Source: Porticoccaceae bacterium (GTDB lineage: Bacteria; Pseudomonadota; Gammaproteobacteria; Pseudomonadales; Porticoccaceae). From it: a stretch of 19,415 nucleotides of DNA. The notes beneath the pieces are model-generated. The model was not told where the DNA came from and did not search any database. It saw nothing but the letters and a program-made list of their open reading frames with translations. Position numbers and translations under genes: made by a program. Positions 7,824 through 15,435 of this stretch are shown here, in pieces. How positions within the stretch are numbered: position 1 is the first letter of the stretch; each line of letters starts with the position of its first letter. Location of the stretch: contig DNBN01000142.1 of the NCBI GenBank assembly GCA_003491845.1, positions 1 through 19,415 on the forward strand, read 5' to 3'.

Positions 7824-8344
7824 TTGGCTGTTTTACCTACATGCTGGACAAAATTACAGGGCTCAAAAGTACTATCAAGTTGCTCAGAGATAATATGATT
7901 CCAACCAGTTTTGCAGGCACCTGTAGATCCAGGAAGACAAAATATTGCAGTGTTGTTAGCCAACCCAGCTAAGCATCGAGATTGAATTGTAGACGTGCCA
8001 ATTTCATCGTAAGACAGTTGTCTAAATAGCTCTCCAAAGCCCTCTATGTGTTTATCAAATATGGGCGCTAGCGCTTCTGGCGTACTGTCGCGACCAGTAA
8101 AGCCTGTACCTCCGGTGGTTACAATTACCTGAACCTGCTCATCGGCTATCCATTGACTGATCACTGAGCGCATTTGATATATGTCATCAATAACAATTTT
8201 TCGATCGACCAACTCATGTCCAGTAGATTCGATAGCACCTTGCAGCCAACCTCCAGAGGTATCTGTGGCAAAGGTTCGGGTGTCTGAAACAGTCAATATA
8301 GCGATTCGCACAGAATGCCGCGCCGTATTAATTAATGTCATCAT
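7820..8344 (-). CDS. moaB: Molybdenum cofactor biosynthesis protein MoaB (MoCF domain)
   Basis: A 174-residue single-domain MoCF protein of the MoaB/Mog family. In bacteria such as E. coli the adenylylation of molybdopterin is done by Mog, and MoaB is its close relative; with no other MoCF protein besides MoeA here, this one probably performs that step. The signature [11 protein letters not shown] is at 76-86 and the LPGSTGACK motif is near the C-terminal third, as in E. coli MoaB (170 residues). ATG 8344 overlaps the moeB stop by four bases (ATGA); an adjacent ATG at 8341 has AGGAG at a better spacing. Assignment to MoaB rather than Mog rests on length and overall pattern. Confidence 0.92.
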   Translation of the reverse strand: MMTLINTARHSVRIAILTVSDTRTFATDTSGGWLQGAIESTGHELVDRKIVIDDIYQMRSVISQWIADEQVQVIVTTGGTGFTGRDSTPEALAPIFDKHIEGFGELFRQLSYDEIGTSTIQSRCLAGLANNTAIFCLPGSTGACKTGWNHIISEQLDSTFEPCNFVQHVGKTAK

Positions 8345-9099
8345 ATGCTCCTAAATGTATTTGGCCCACAAACAGGGCAATTGCTATCAGCAACGCCTTT
8401 TGTTGCGAGCCATTGACCACGTTTACCATCATAGCGATGAATATCACCATGCTGCTGAAAGAAGCCTAATAAAATTCGTATAGCGGTTGCTGCCTGCATA
8501 CTACCCATCACACCTAAAATAGGTCCTAAAACACCGGAATTACTACAATTTTTCACCGGATCATTAGTATCTTGATCCACAATACAGCTAAAACATAGCT
8601 GTTTGTGCTGACGGTAGTCAAAAGCTACTAACTGTCCTTCCCAACCAATTGCAGCAGCACTCACTAGAGGAATACCCAACGTATGGCAATGTTGATTAAT
8701 AAACTGCCGAGCCTTAATATTATCGGTACAGTCGATCACCAAAGAATAATTCCCCCTCAAAATAGTACTGTTTACATTGATGGCATAGACATTTATCTCT
8801 ACCCCTGAATTGAGTGCCTCTAACTGACGCTTGGCGCAGATAACCTTTAGCTCGCCACAATCCTTTTCCCTGAAGAGAACTTGCCGCTGCAGATTAGTTT
8901 TATCAACATGATCAGCATCACATAAATCAACCGAACCAACACCAGCGGCCACTAAATAGGTTGCTACGGGACATCCAAGACCGCCAAGGCCAACAATTAA
9001 AACACGTGCACTTTTCAGTCGCTGTTGCCCCTCCTCACCTATATCATCCATTAATAGATGTCGGCTGTAACGCATAAATTCATCATCACTTAGAGACAT
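8341..9099 (-). CDS. moeB: Molybdopterin-synthase adenylyltransferase MoeB
   Basis: An E1-like enzyme that adenylylates the C-terminal glycine of MoaD with ATP so that it can be converted to a thiocarboxylate. It has 252 residues (E. coli MoeB 249). The nucleotide-binding loop GLGGLG is at 37-42, followed by DADHVDKTNLQRQ (61-73) and DCTDN with Asp126. Two CxxC pairs (Cys169/Cys172 and Cys241/Cys244) form the structural zinc site. There is no C-terminal rhodanese domain, so sulfur must come from a separate sulfurtransferase. ATG 9099 has GAAGG six bases upstream and overlaps the mobA end by ten bases. ThiF/HesA relatives look similar, but the Moco operon settles the role. Confidence 0.94.
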   Translation of the reverse strand: MSLSDDEFMRYSRHLLMDDIGEEGQQRLKSARVLIVGLGGLGCPVATYLVAAGVGSVDLCDADHVDKTNLQRQVLFREKDCGELKVICAKRQLEALNSGVEINVYAINVNSTILRGNYSLVIDCTDNIKARQFINQHCHTLGIPLVSAAAIGWEGQLVAFDYRQHKQLCFSCIVDQDTNDPVKNCSNSGVLGPILGVMGSMQAATAIRILLGFFQQHGDIHRYDGKRGQWLATKGVADSNCPVCGPNTFRSI

Positions 9100-9680
9100 A
9101 GAAAACCTTCAGCTAGTTGCATGTCATCAGGTGTGTTGATATTTAAAAATGGATTGACCGCCGATTCTACCCAATCGACATAAACAGTATCAAGCTCGGT
9201 CATCAATGGTTTAAAACCGCCATCCCCTCTTCCAAGTAAGGCTTTTGTAATTACGTCTGTTTGACGTCTATGCCAGAGAGAGAAGGTTGGCTGAGGGATC
9301 CCCTCATAGCGCGCACAGGCAATGTCAGCATCCCCCATTGCAGCTAGAAGGCTAGTAGCTAAATCAATAGGTACAAACGGACTGTCACAGGGCACCACCA
9401 GTATATACTCAGATTCTAACGCTGAGGGGTCCACAAGAGCACTGTAGAGTCCTGCCAAAGGCCCAGAAAATGGGTCTGTTCTATCCTCAATAACCGGGTA
9501 TTGAGAATTCACTAAAAATCTTGGGTCACCATTAATAAGCAAACGATCTGCTTGCGGCGCTATCCGATTAGAAATTCTTGATAACAATGTTTCACCACCA
9601 AACATTAGCATAGCTTTCGCCGAAACGCCCATTCGATTTGATCTACCGCCGGCCAGGATTACTGCGGTAACATTATTCAT
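9090..9680 (-). CDS. mobA: Molybdenum cofactor guanylyltransferase MobA
   Basis: This enzyme transfers GMP from GTP to Mo-molybdopterin to form the MGD cofactor used by DMSO-reductase-family enzymes such as formate dehydrogenase. With the start at ATG 9680 it has 196 residues (E. coli MobA 194). The GTP-binding LAGGRSNRMG is at 9-18, GPLAG at 73-77, PCDSPF at 97-102 with the Mg-binding Asp99, and NINTPDD near 180-186. The open frame extends 24 codons upstream into moaE, but those residues do not look like MobA, and ATG 9680 overlaps the moaE stop by eight bases (ATGAATAA), which fits the coupling seen elsewhere in the operon. No mobB or mocA is nearby. Confidence 0.95.
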   Translation of the reverse strand: MNNVTAVILAGGRSNRMGVSAKAMLMFGGETLLSRISNRIAPQADRLLINGDPRFLVNSQYPVIEDRTDPFSGPLAGLYSALVDPSALESEYILVVPCDSPFVPIDLATSLLAAMGDADIACARYEGIPQPTFSLWHRRQTDVITKALLGRGDGGFKPLMTELDTVYVDWVESAVNPFLNINTPDDMQLAEGFLCL

Positions 9681-10164
9681 CTGAATCTTCTGTCCATTTA
9701 GCGGCAGCCTCAGTGTCAGACTGCTTGGGTTGGATCCATTGTTGTTGACCATTTAGATCAACCTGTTTCCAAAACGTGGCTTTGGTCTTAAGGTAGTCCA
9801 TAACAAACTCTGCAATTTTGAACGCATTTTCTCGGTGCTCACTGGTTACTCCAACAAAAACGATTTGCTCATTAGGTCGCAGACATCCGACACGATGAAT
9901 TACCGTAACACCAAAAGCCGGCCAGCGCTGCACCGCCTCATCGACGATCTCAGCAATTAACCTCTCTGTCATTCCAGGATAATGTTGCAGCGTTAACCTG
10001 TGTAAATTCCGCCCAGAGGTAGGGTCATCTTGCAATCTCTCAAAGTCACGCACAAGCCCAGTAAAAGTAACAACCGCACCGATTTTTGAGGTTTGAGATC
10101 TCAGCTCAGTGTATTCGGCAGCAAGATCAAAATCCTCATGCTGAACATGAATATTAATACTCAT
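9673..10164 (-). CDS. moaE: Molybdopterin synthase catalytic subunit MoaE
   Basis: The large subunit of molybdopterin synthase, which together with thiocarboxylated MoaD adds two sulfurs to cyclic pyranopterin monophosphate. It has 163 residues (E. coli 150). Conserved parts are the VTFTGLVRD strand (32-40), LTLQHYPGM (57-65), the HRVG and EQIVFVGV strands, and the catalytic lysines Lys126 and Lys133 in LKTKATFWK. A short loop insertion (about residues 44-53, QLQ-like and polar) and a longer polar C-terminal tail explain the extra length. It begins six bases after moaD and overlaps mobA by eight bases. Confidence 0.96.
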   Translation of the reverse strand: MSINIHVQHEDFDLAAEYTELRSQTSKIGAVVTFTGLVRDFERLQDDPTSGRNLHRLTLQHYPGMTERLIAEIVDEAVQRWPAFGVTVIHRVGCLRPNEQIVFVGVTSEHRENAFKIAEFVMDYLKTKATFWKQVDLNGQQQWIQPKQSDTEAAAKWTEDSDE

Positions 10165-10170
10165 AGACTA

Positions 10171-10428
10171 CTAACCGCCTGTTACCGGCGGTAAAAATGC
10201 TATTTCATCACCATCACATAAAGGATGATCCCATTTCACAATTATTTTGTTCACAGAGACCAAAACTTGCGGCTCTCGAAGCGCCGCAACCAACTTCGAA
10301 TGCGCCACCTCGAGTTGATGAACAAGCTGTTCAGGTGTGCGTAGCTGACCATCGTAGGTAATTGAATGATTGACATCCTGTGCAAGATCACCAAGACGGC
10401 CGAAAAACAAAAGATTAATCATACTCAT
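10171..10428 (-). CDS. moaD: Molybdopterin synthase sulfur carrier subunit MoaD
   Basis: A ubiquitin-fold protein of 85 residues whose C-terminal Gly-Gly (84-85, in LPPVTGG) is adenylylated by MoeB, converted to a thiocarboxylate and used by MoaE. The length agrees with the family (E. coli 81). ATG 10428 overlaps the moaC stop by 14 bases; ATG 10422, two codons on, would overlap by eight (ATGATTAA) with a better distance from an upstream GGGG. Either start leaves the domain intact. It is followed by moaE after six bases. Confidence 0.94.
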   Translation of the reverse strand: MSMINLLFFGRLGDLAQDVNHSITYDGQLRTPEQLVHQLEVAHSKLVAALREPQVLVSVNKIIVKWDHPLCDGDEIAFLPPVTGG

Positions 10429-10909
10429 CTACCCCAGCATCTTCAGCCTGCCAATGACCAGATTTACCACCGGTTTTTCCCAGCAAGCGTGTTTGTTCAA
10501 TAACAAGGCCCTTATCAAGACCTTTACACATATCATACACCGTTAATGCCGCCACGGACGCTGCTGTCAAAGCCTCCATCTCTACGCCGGTCTTACCTGT
10601 TGTTTTACATAAAGCCCGAATCACTAATCGAGTACCTTGTAATTGCAAATCAATAGTGACCTTCGTAAGCGGCAATGGATGACACAAGGGAATCAAATCA
10701 CTACACTTTTTAGCGGCCTGAATGCCAGCTATACGGACCGTTGCAAATAAATCGCCCTTCGGTAAATTATCATTATTAATGGCATCTACGACGTTGTCAG
10801 ACAGTACCACCTGGGACTGAGCGATAGCAGTTCTCTGAGAATCGACCTTGGCGGAAATATCAACCATATGCGCCTCGCCTTGGTCATTCAGATGGGTCAT
10901 TTTTGTCAT
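10415..10909 (-). CDS. moaC: Cyclic pyranopterin monophosphate synthase MoaC
   Basis: This enzyme converts the MoaA product into cyclic pyranopterin monophosphate. It has 164 residues (E. coli 161). Seen motifs are the N-terminal [14 protein letters not shown] (4-17), [11 protein letters not shown] (72-82), [11 protein letters not shown] (106-116) and [10 protein letters not shown] (125-134), with Asp126 and Lys129 at the known catalytic positions. ATG 10909 gives the family-like N-terminus. It is the first gene of the Moco operon, 74 bases after the DUF5916 gene on the same strand; that gap has no clear terminator, so read-through from the upstream gene is possible. Confidence 0.97.
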   Translation of the reverse strand: MTKMTHLNDQGEAHMVDISAKVDSQRTAIAQSQVVLSDNVVDAINNDNLPKGDLFATVRIAGIQAAKKCSDLIPLCHPLPLTKVTIDLQLQGTRLVIRALCKTTGKTGVEMEALTAASVAALTVYDMCKGLDKGLVIEQTRLLGKTGGKSGHWQAEDAGVDEYD

Positions 10910-10983
10910 AGTTAATACTCATAAAAGATATTAGACTGGCACCGCATTAACATCATTAGCTTATTAAGGTTAGAATATCAGAC

Positions 10984-13191
10984 TTAAAAACGGAAGGTAT
11001 AATTTAGCTTGAGCGTGGCATCCCCATTGAGCCTCTCAAAACCGTTCCCTTCGAGTTCATTATAATTTTGATTGTACACTAGATAGACATTTTGCCCGGC
11101 GCTAGTTGTCCAATGCAGACGAGCATTCATACCTAAATCACCAGATATGTTGTCATACTGCAGCACGTTAACCAAAGATAGGTCTGGGGTTAATGACCAC
11201 TCTATCTTGGCATCCACCTGACGAAGAACAAAATCGCCCTCTGGCATTTCTACATCCCAATAATTGTATTCTGCTGAAAAGCTAATTTTTCGTGTCGGGC
11301 GCCAGCCAAACTCAGCCGATGCTGATACACGATCACCAGTATAAAACTCACCCTGGTAATAGCTGATCTTAGTGTTAAATAGCCGAGATTTTGATGAACG
11401 AAAAAACGCCCCGTAGCGCTGCCATTGATGTTCTTGTAGAGGCAGGCTAATATTTAAATTGTCAAATGGCTGTTCATTATCACTGTAAATACCTTCACCA
11501 AAACGTACCAAGGCAATATTAAATCTGTCGCCGGCGTGTGTTTCAATATCAACTAGACGATAAAACTCTGTGGATGACTGAAGCTGCCCAGTGCTCAAAT
11601 ATGACCATTTTGCAACATCAGCACCTGTATATATTTTTCTTATCCACGGATGATCTTCCAACTGATGAATATAACCTGCAACGCCCCTATGTAGCTCAAC
11701 ACCTCTACGGCTAATAAATCCCAACGCAGGATTAAAGTTTTTTTGAACTTGCTGATACTGAAGCAAACCTCTCCAGGCTCTGGGGTTGGGCATTTCAAGC
11801 ATCGCGCCGAAGGCTCGTTGCTTATTTAGGGTGCCCTCGGTAGAACTCTGTTGGTACCAAAAGTTGCCATTAAAAAGTTTATTCCTTCCAAAAGTTGAAT
11901 TTCGGTACCGAAAATCGATGCCTGATAAGCTATTGGATAAATCAGACCGAGGATCTCCCTCGGTAATCATAAAGCCAATACTAGATTCTGCCAGCACATC
12001 TACTGACGCTCGAGCTATCATCAATGTGTCTTGCTCCACATCATCATATCGCTGCTGTTGGACAATTAAAGCGCCTACATTAGCATCACCCAACTTACCG
12101 CTTACCTTGGCACCACCAACAATATCAACTGGTACCCCTGCAGCACTCAAGCCAATTTTCCGTGAAAAAAACGGCCGGGCATTCTGACCCTGAGAACCTC
12201 CAAAACGACTATATGAAAAATTTGAACCGATACCACCAAAATCAAAAATATCAAAATCCCTAAGAAAAAAGGACCTTTTTTCTGGGAAAAATAATCCAAA
12301 CTGGGTCAAATCAACTTGACGATCATCAACCTCAGTTGCAGAAAAATCCGTATTAAAGGTTAAGGCGCCATTTAAAGACGGTGTTATTTTATAGAATACA
12401 TCCATTGCGGGTTCATAGCTAAAGGAAGTACTCGATGGATCAATGGTATGTGATTGCTTCAGACTTAAGCTTGGCACCACATCTAATCCAACGCCTTGAT
12501 TGACCTTTCTTATACCTCTAATCTCACCAGAAATACTCGCATCATCAGACTGATTTTTGGATACCCAGCCAATAAGCTCATTTTTGCGCGCAATATAACG
12601 ATAGGCATTAAAACCCCATTGCTGATTTTCAGTATCAAACGAGACACTCTTAAATGGGATTGCTATCTCAGCTGACCATCCGTAGTCTGTTCGCAAGGCT
12701 TTGCCGTCCCATATGGCCGTCCAGTCGCTGGAAAGTGTAGTGACGTTTAAAAAAATTCCCTCGTTACGCACCTGATTCAGATTAACCGCAAACCGATAGC
12801 CTGCACGTTTTGAATTATAAGGGTCAATTAATACTCGAAAGGAGTCATCGGCTTGGATGTTAGCCCCTTGTCGAGAAACCTGAGCGGTAATTTTATCCGG
12901 ATTCGCATCATAAAACTTACCGGCAACGTACAGATAGTTCTCATCAAACTTTACATAAAATTCGGTTTTTTCAGAGGGCGGAGAAAACTCATCAGGTTTA
13001 ATCTGATACACAGTATTTAACGGCTTCGCATCTAACCACTCATTTAATTCAAGATGTCCATCGATAATTGGGATGGGTGCACAAGTAGAAACCTCACATG
13101 GAGTTAATTCAATAAATTTTTCAGTCCCAGCGGCATAAACATTAGCCACAGTGCAGATCGACATAATTAACATTAGTATAGATTTTGGCAT
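10984..13191 (-). CDS. DUF5916 outer-membrane protein with CBM9-like N-terminal domain
   Basis: A 735-residue secreted protein with a signal peptide that probably ends after VYA (residue 20). A CBM9-like (DOMON-like) beta-sandwich covers about 41-210, beginning with IDGHLELNEWLDA and containing FYVKFDENYLYVAG and a WSAEIAIPFKSV strand. The remainder (about 235-735) is rich in alternating aromatic/polar strands and ends in Phe (NYTFRF), the usual end of an outer-membrane beta barrel. This architecture is that of the DUF5916 / carbohydrate-binding family 9-like proteins, whose function is unknown; a porin-like or ligand-uptake role is inference. A Cys pair (Cys32, Cys37) just after the signal could form a disulfide. 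It is divergent from the sulfatase. The ribosome site is weak. Confidence 0.85.
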   Translation of the reverse strand: MPKSILMLIMSICTVANVYAAGTEKFIELTPCEVSTCAPIPIIDGHLELNEWLDAKPLNTVYQIKPDEFSPPSEKTEFYVKFDENYLYVAGKFYDANPDKITAQVSRQGANIQADDSFRVLIDPYNSKRAGYRFAVNLNQVRNEGIFLNVTTLSSDWTAIWDGKALRTDYGWSAEIAIPFKSVSFDTENQQWGFNAYRYIARKNELIGWVSKNQSDDASISGEIRGIRKVNQGVGLDVVPSLSLKQSHTIDPSSTSFSYEPAMDVFYKITPSLNGALTFNTDFSATEVDDRQVDLTQFGLFFPEKRSFFLRDFDIFDFGGIGSNFSYSRFGGSQGQNARPFFSRKIGLSAAGVPVDIVGGAKVSGKLGDANVGALIVQQQRYDDVEQDTLMIARASVDVLAESSIGFMITEGDPRSDLSNSLSGIDFRYRNSTFGRNKLFNGNFWYQQSSTEGTLNKQRAFGAMLEMPNPRAWRGLLQYQQVQKNFNPALGFISRRGVELHRGVAGYIHQLEDHPWIRKIYTGADVAKWSYLSTGQLQSSTEFYRLVDIETHAGDRFNIALVRFGEGIYSDNEQPFDNLNISLPLQEHQWQRYGAFFRSSKSRLFNTKISYYQGEFYTGDRVSASAEFGWRPTRKISFSAEYNYWDVEMPEGDFVLRQVDAKIEWSLTPDLSLVNVLQYDNISGDLGMNARLHWTTSAGQNVYLVYNQNYNELEGNGFERLNGDATLKLNYTFRF

Positions 13192-13444
13192 AGTGCATCA
13201 GGACTCAAGAGAAGCATTAAAAATAAATATCACAGATACCTTTCAACACAGACATTTACGTTTAATAGTTTAAAATCAAATAAAAAAAAGAACAACAAGT
13301 GTCGTGATACGTCGCCAAGTATTATTGCTCGCTATTTAAAACCCCATCTCAAACAAACAGGTTATACTTCATTTCAAGTAAACTACGTGTCAGCAAGTAG
13401 TAACCGATTAGATTTTTAGGTCATAAAAACAAAGGCTTACAAAT
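13192..13444. promoter_or_regulatory. Divergent intergenic region between DUF5916 gene and sulfatase
   Basis: 253 AT-rich bases that must carry promoters for both divergent genes. A TATACT (13363-13368) on the plus strand resembles a -10 box but has no good -35 at the right distance. For the minus strand, TTGAAA near 13239-13244 is a possible -35 without a clear -10. AAAGG about nine bases before ATG 13445 can serve as the sulfatase ribosome site. No convincing operator was seen. Confidence 0.4.
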
Positions 13445-14965
13445 ATGTCACATCTGATTAGGGTTTTAACTCTGTTATTGTTAGTTAGTCTGAATGCTGA
13501 CAGCGCAGTTCTACCCACTGCAAATACTAAAATCAATATCGCTGACGATCAGCCTCCACCCAATTTTATTATTATTTATACTGATGACATGGGTTATGCG
13601 GATGCAGGGCCATTTTCCCAAACTACAATAGATACTCCTTGGATTGATTCCCTCGCTGAAAACGGTCAGGTTTGGAGCGACTTCTATGCGACCGCATCAG
13701 TTTGCACCCCAAGCAGAGGAGCACTGCTAACCGGAAATCTTCCCGCACGAACTGGACTCTATGGCGACAATATTGCGGTCTTCTTTCCTGGCAGTAAGGC
13801 TGGCTTACCAGCCGCAGAAACAACGATCGCGGAGATGTTTAAACAATACCACTACACAACTGGTTTGTTTGGCAAGTGGCATCTTGGTGATTCCAAGGCG
13901 TATTATCCTACGCGGCACGGTTTTGATGAATGGTTAGGGATTCCCTACTCAAATGATATGGACTGGGAGGTTGAGGGCATAACGTCATCGAATATTTTTG
14001 ACCCGCCGCACGAGGCTACTGCAAAATATCAGATAGTTGCTGGTCAAATATGGAAGGATATATTTGACCCTAATATTACTGACTGGCAGGTTCCTCTAAT
14101 TCACAGTCTAAAGAATAAAAGCGGCGCTTTTGTCGATCAAATACTCGAAAAACCTGCCAACCAGCCTCTAATTACAAAGCGCTATACAGACGAATCGGTA
14201 CGATTTATAACCGCAGCTGTTGCTAAACAGCAACCGTTTTTCATTATGCTGTCGCATAGTATGCCTCATGTGCCCCTATTTAGGTCGTCAGCATTTGTGA
14301 ACAAAAGCCAGCAAGGAATCTATGGGGATGTCATCGAAGAAATAGACTGGAGTGTCGGGAAAATACTAACCACACTGAAGACGCTTAATATACAGCATCA
14401 AACCTATGTTGTGTTTACTAGCGATAATGGTCCCTGGTTGATCTATGGTGACCATGCGGGAACCGCTAAACCGTTAAAAAACGGTAAAGGCACGACATTT
14501 GAAGGGGGAATGCGGGTTATGACACTTTTTAATGGACCAAATATTAAACCTGGCATTGTCGAAGATTTGGGTATGCAAACTGATTTTTTCTCCACTTTTG
14601 CAGCACTTGCAGGATTTGATAAGCCGTCGACTGCACAAGATAGCGTTGATCTTAGTGAAACCTTACTGCAGGAAAAACCGAGCAAGAGAACCTTTGTCCC
14701 CTTTTACAAAGGCTCTGAACTGCGCGCTTTTCGTCTAAAAAATCATAAACTTCATTTTATAACTGCAGGTGCTTACGGCCAGTTGCCCCCTAGGGAGGTG
14801 CATACAACACCTCTACTGATTAATCTAGCCAATGATCCTGGTGAATCTGTAAATATCGCCTCTGAATACCCTGATATAGTCAAAAAAATAGCTACTTTTG
14901 CTGATAAATTTAAGCAATCTGTTCCTTTAAAAGCGTCCATTATCGATCGGCAGTTTATCCCCTGA
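13445..14965 (+). CDS. Secreted type I (formylglycine-dependent) sulfatase, arylsulfatase-like
   Basis: A 506-residue sulfatase (alkaline-phosphatase superfamily, PF00884-type) predicted to hydrolyse a sulfate ester outside the cytoplasm. The N-terminus has a signal peptide (about 1-21). Cys87 in CTPSR (87-91) is the residue converted to formylglycine. By comparison with human arylsulfatase A, the metal and sulfate ligands Asp47, Asp48, Arg91, Lys144, His146, His275, Asp327, Asn328 and Lys348 are all present, so the enzyme should be active. The motifs GKWHLGD (143-149) and GKGTTFEGG (347-355) are typical. The start ATG 13445 has AAAGG upstream. It is the only plus-strand gene here and converges on the formate dehydrogenase operon. 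Its natural substrate (aryl sulfate or sulfated sugar) and its S1 subfamily cannot be told. No maturation enzyme (FGE or anSME) is encoded in the window. Confidence 0.95.
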   Translation: MSHLIRVLTLLLLVSLNADSAVLPTANTKINIADDQPPPNFIIIYTDDMGYADAGPFSQTTIDTPWIDSLAENGQVWSDFYATASVCTPSRGALLTGNLPARTGLYGDNIAVFFPGSKAGLPAAETTIAEMFKQYHYTTGLFGKWHLGDSKAYYPTRHGFDEWLGIPYSNDMDWEVEGITSSNIFDPPHEATAKYQIVAGQIWKDIFDPNITDWQVPLIHSLKNKSGAFVDQILEKPANQPLITKRYTDESVRFITAAVAKQQPFFIMLSHSMPHVPLFRSSAFVNKSQQGIYGDVIEEIDWSVGKILTTLKTLNIQHQTYVVFTSDNGPWLIYGDHAGTAKPLKNGKGTTFEGGMRVMTLFNGPNIKPGIVEDLGMQTDFFSTFAALAGFDKPSTAQDSVDLSETLLQEKPSKRTFVPFYKGSELRAFRLKNHKLHFITAGAYGQLPPREVHTTPLLINLANDPGESVNIASEYPDIVKKIATFADKFKQSVPLKASIIDRQFIP

Positions 14966-15019
14966 GACAAGCAAAAACCTTACTCAAATATTACTCTATC
15001 CTTATTGAAACATTACTAC

Positions 15020-15070
15020 ACTGTTAAATAAAATGTCACTAAACCCTCATCAGCTGAGATATTAAACAGT
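15020..15070. repeat. Imperfect inverted repeat with nested dyad downstream of the sulfatase
   Basis: ACTGTTAAAT (15020-15029) and ATTAAACAGT (15061-15070) pair at nine of ten positions. A smaller dyad CTCA/TGAG (15046-15058) lies inside the loop. It is 55 bases beyond the sulfatase stop, in the gap between two convergent genes, and has no T tract, so it is not a standard terminator. A role is unknown. Confidence 0.35.
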
Positions 15071-15154
15071 TAAATTAGGTTAGATTACCCAAGCCATGAT
15101 TTGACAAGTGAGAATACCAAACCTAGGTATTTGTAGCCCAAGAGAACCCTAGAG

Positions 15155-15189
15155 AAAAACCAAATCGCTCAACTTTTTACACAATTTGG
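15155..15189 (-). terminator. Weak candidate terminator of the formate dehydrogenase operon
   Basis: On the minus strand, CCAAAT and ATTTGG (six base pairs, 18-base loop, 15160-15189) are followed by TTTTTCTCT. It starts about 19 bases after the fdsD stop. The stem is short and AT-rich, so this is a possibility only. Confidence 0.3.
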
Positions 15190-15207
15190 CGCACATCGTT
15201 TTCATCA

Positions 15208-15435
15208 TTATCTTGTTTGAGGGGCTCTAAGATGTGCCACCGCTTTCGCCGAAATAGGCGCAAGCATTAGCTCATCAGCCTCCGCACAAAGCGTGGTTAT
15301 CATCGGAGGCGACCAAAATTTCTCTAGATGTGAGGCTACAAGTATAGCCACCTCACCCTCTGACCCATTTGATGCCATATTGAGAGATATCTGGTTGATC
15401 ATCTTAACCAACCGATCTAGTTTTGAAGTGTTCAT
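15208..15435 (-). CDS. fdsD: NAD-dependent formate dehydrogenase delta subunit FdsD
   Basis: A 75-residue protein of the FdsD family (formate dehydrogenase delta subunit), which accompanies soluble NAD-dependent formate dehydrogenases and is thought to help assembly or stability. Recognisable parts are KLDRLVKMINQISLN (5-19), VASHLEKFWSPPM (33-45) and the C-terminal LSP-like LMLAPISAKAVAHL. There is no cofactor motif. Its start overlaps the fdhD stop by four bases (ATGA). The gene order matches the known fdsGBACD arrangement, where it is last. Confidence 0.9.
   Translation of the reverse strand: MNTSKLDRLVKMINQISLNMASNGSEGEVAILVASHLEKFWSPPMITTLCAEADELMLAPISAKAVAHLRAPQTR

Noticed and set aside
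9681..9752. N-terminal extension of the mobA frame
   Set aside because: It overlaps moaE in another frame and lacks MobA character; ATG 9680 gives the family length.
10910..10983. Moco riboswitch upstream of moaC
   Set aside because: The 74-base gap is too short for the usual structured leader and no such fold was seen.
11786..12187. Plus-strand open frame of 133 codons
   Set aside because: It lies wholly antisense to the DUF5916 gene, whose frame has clear domain sequence; it has no recognisable motif.
15113..15131. Hairpin AATACC/GGTATT with seven-base loop
   Set aside because: It is short and no T tract follows on either strand; probably chance.
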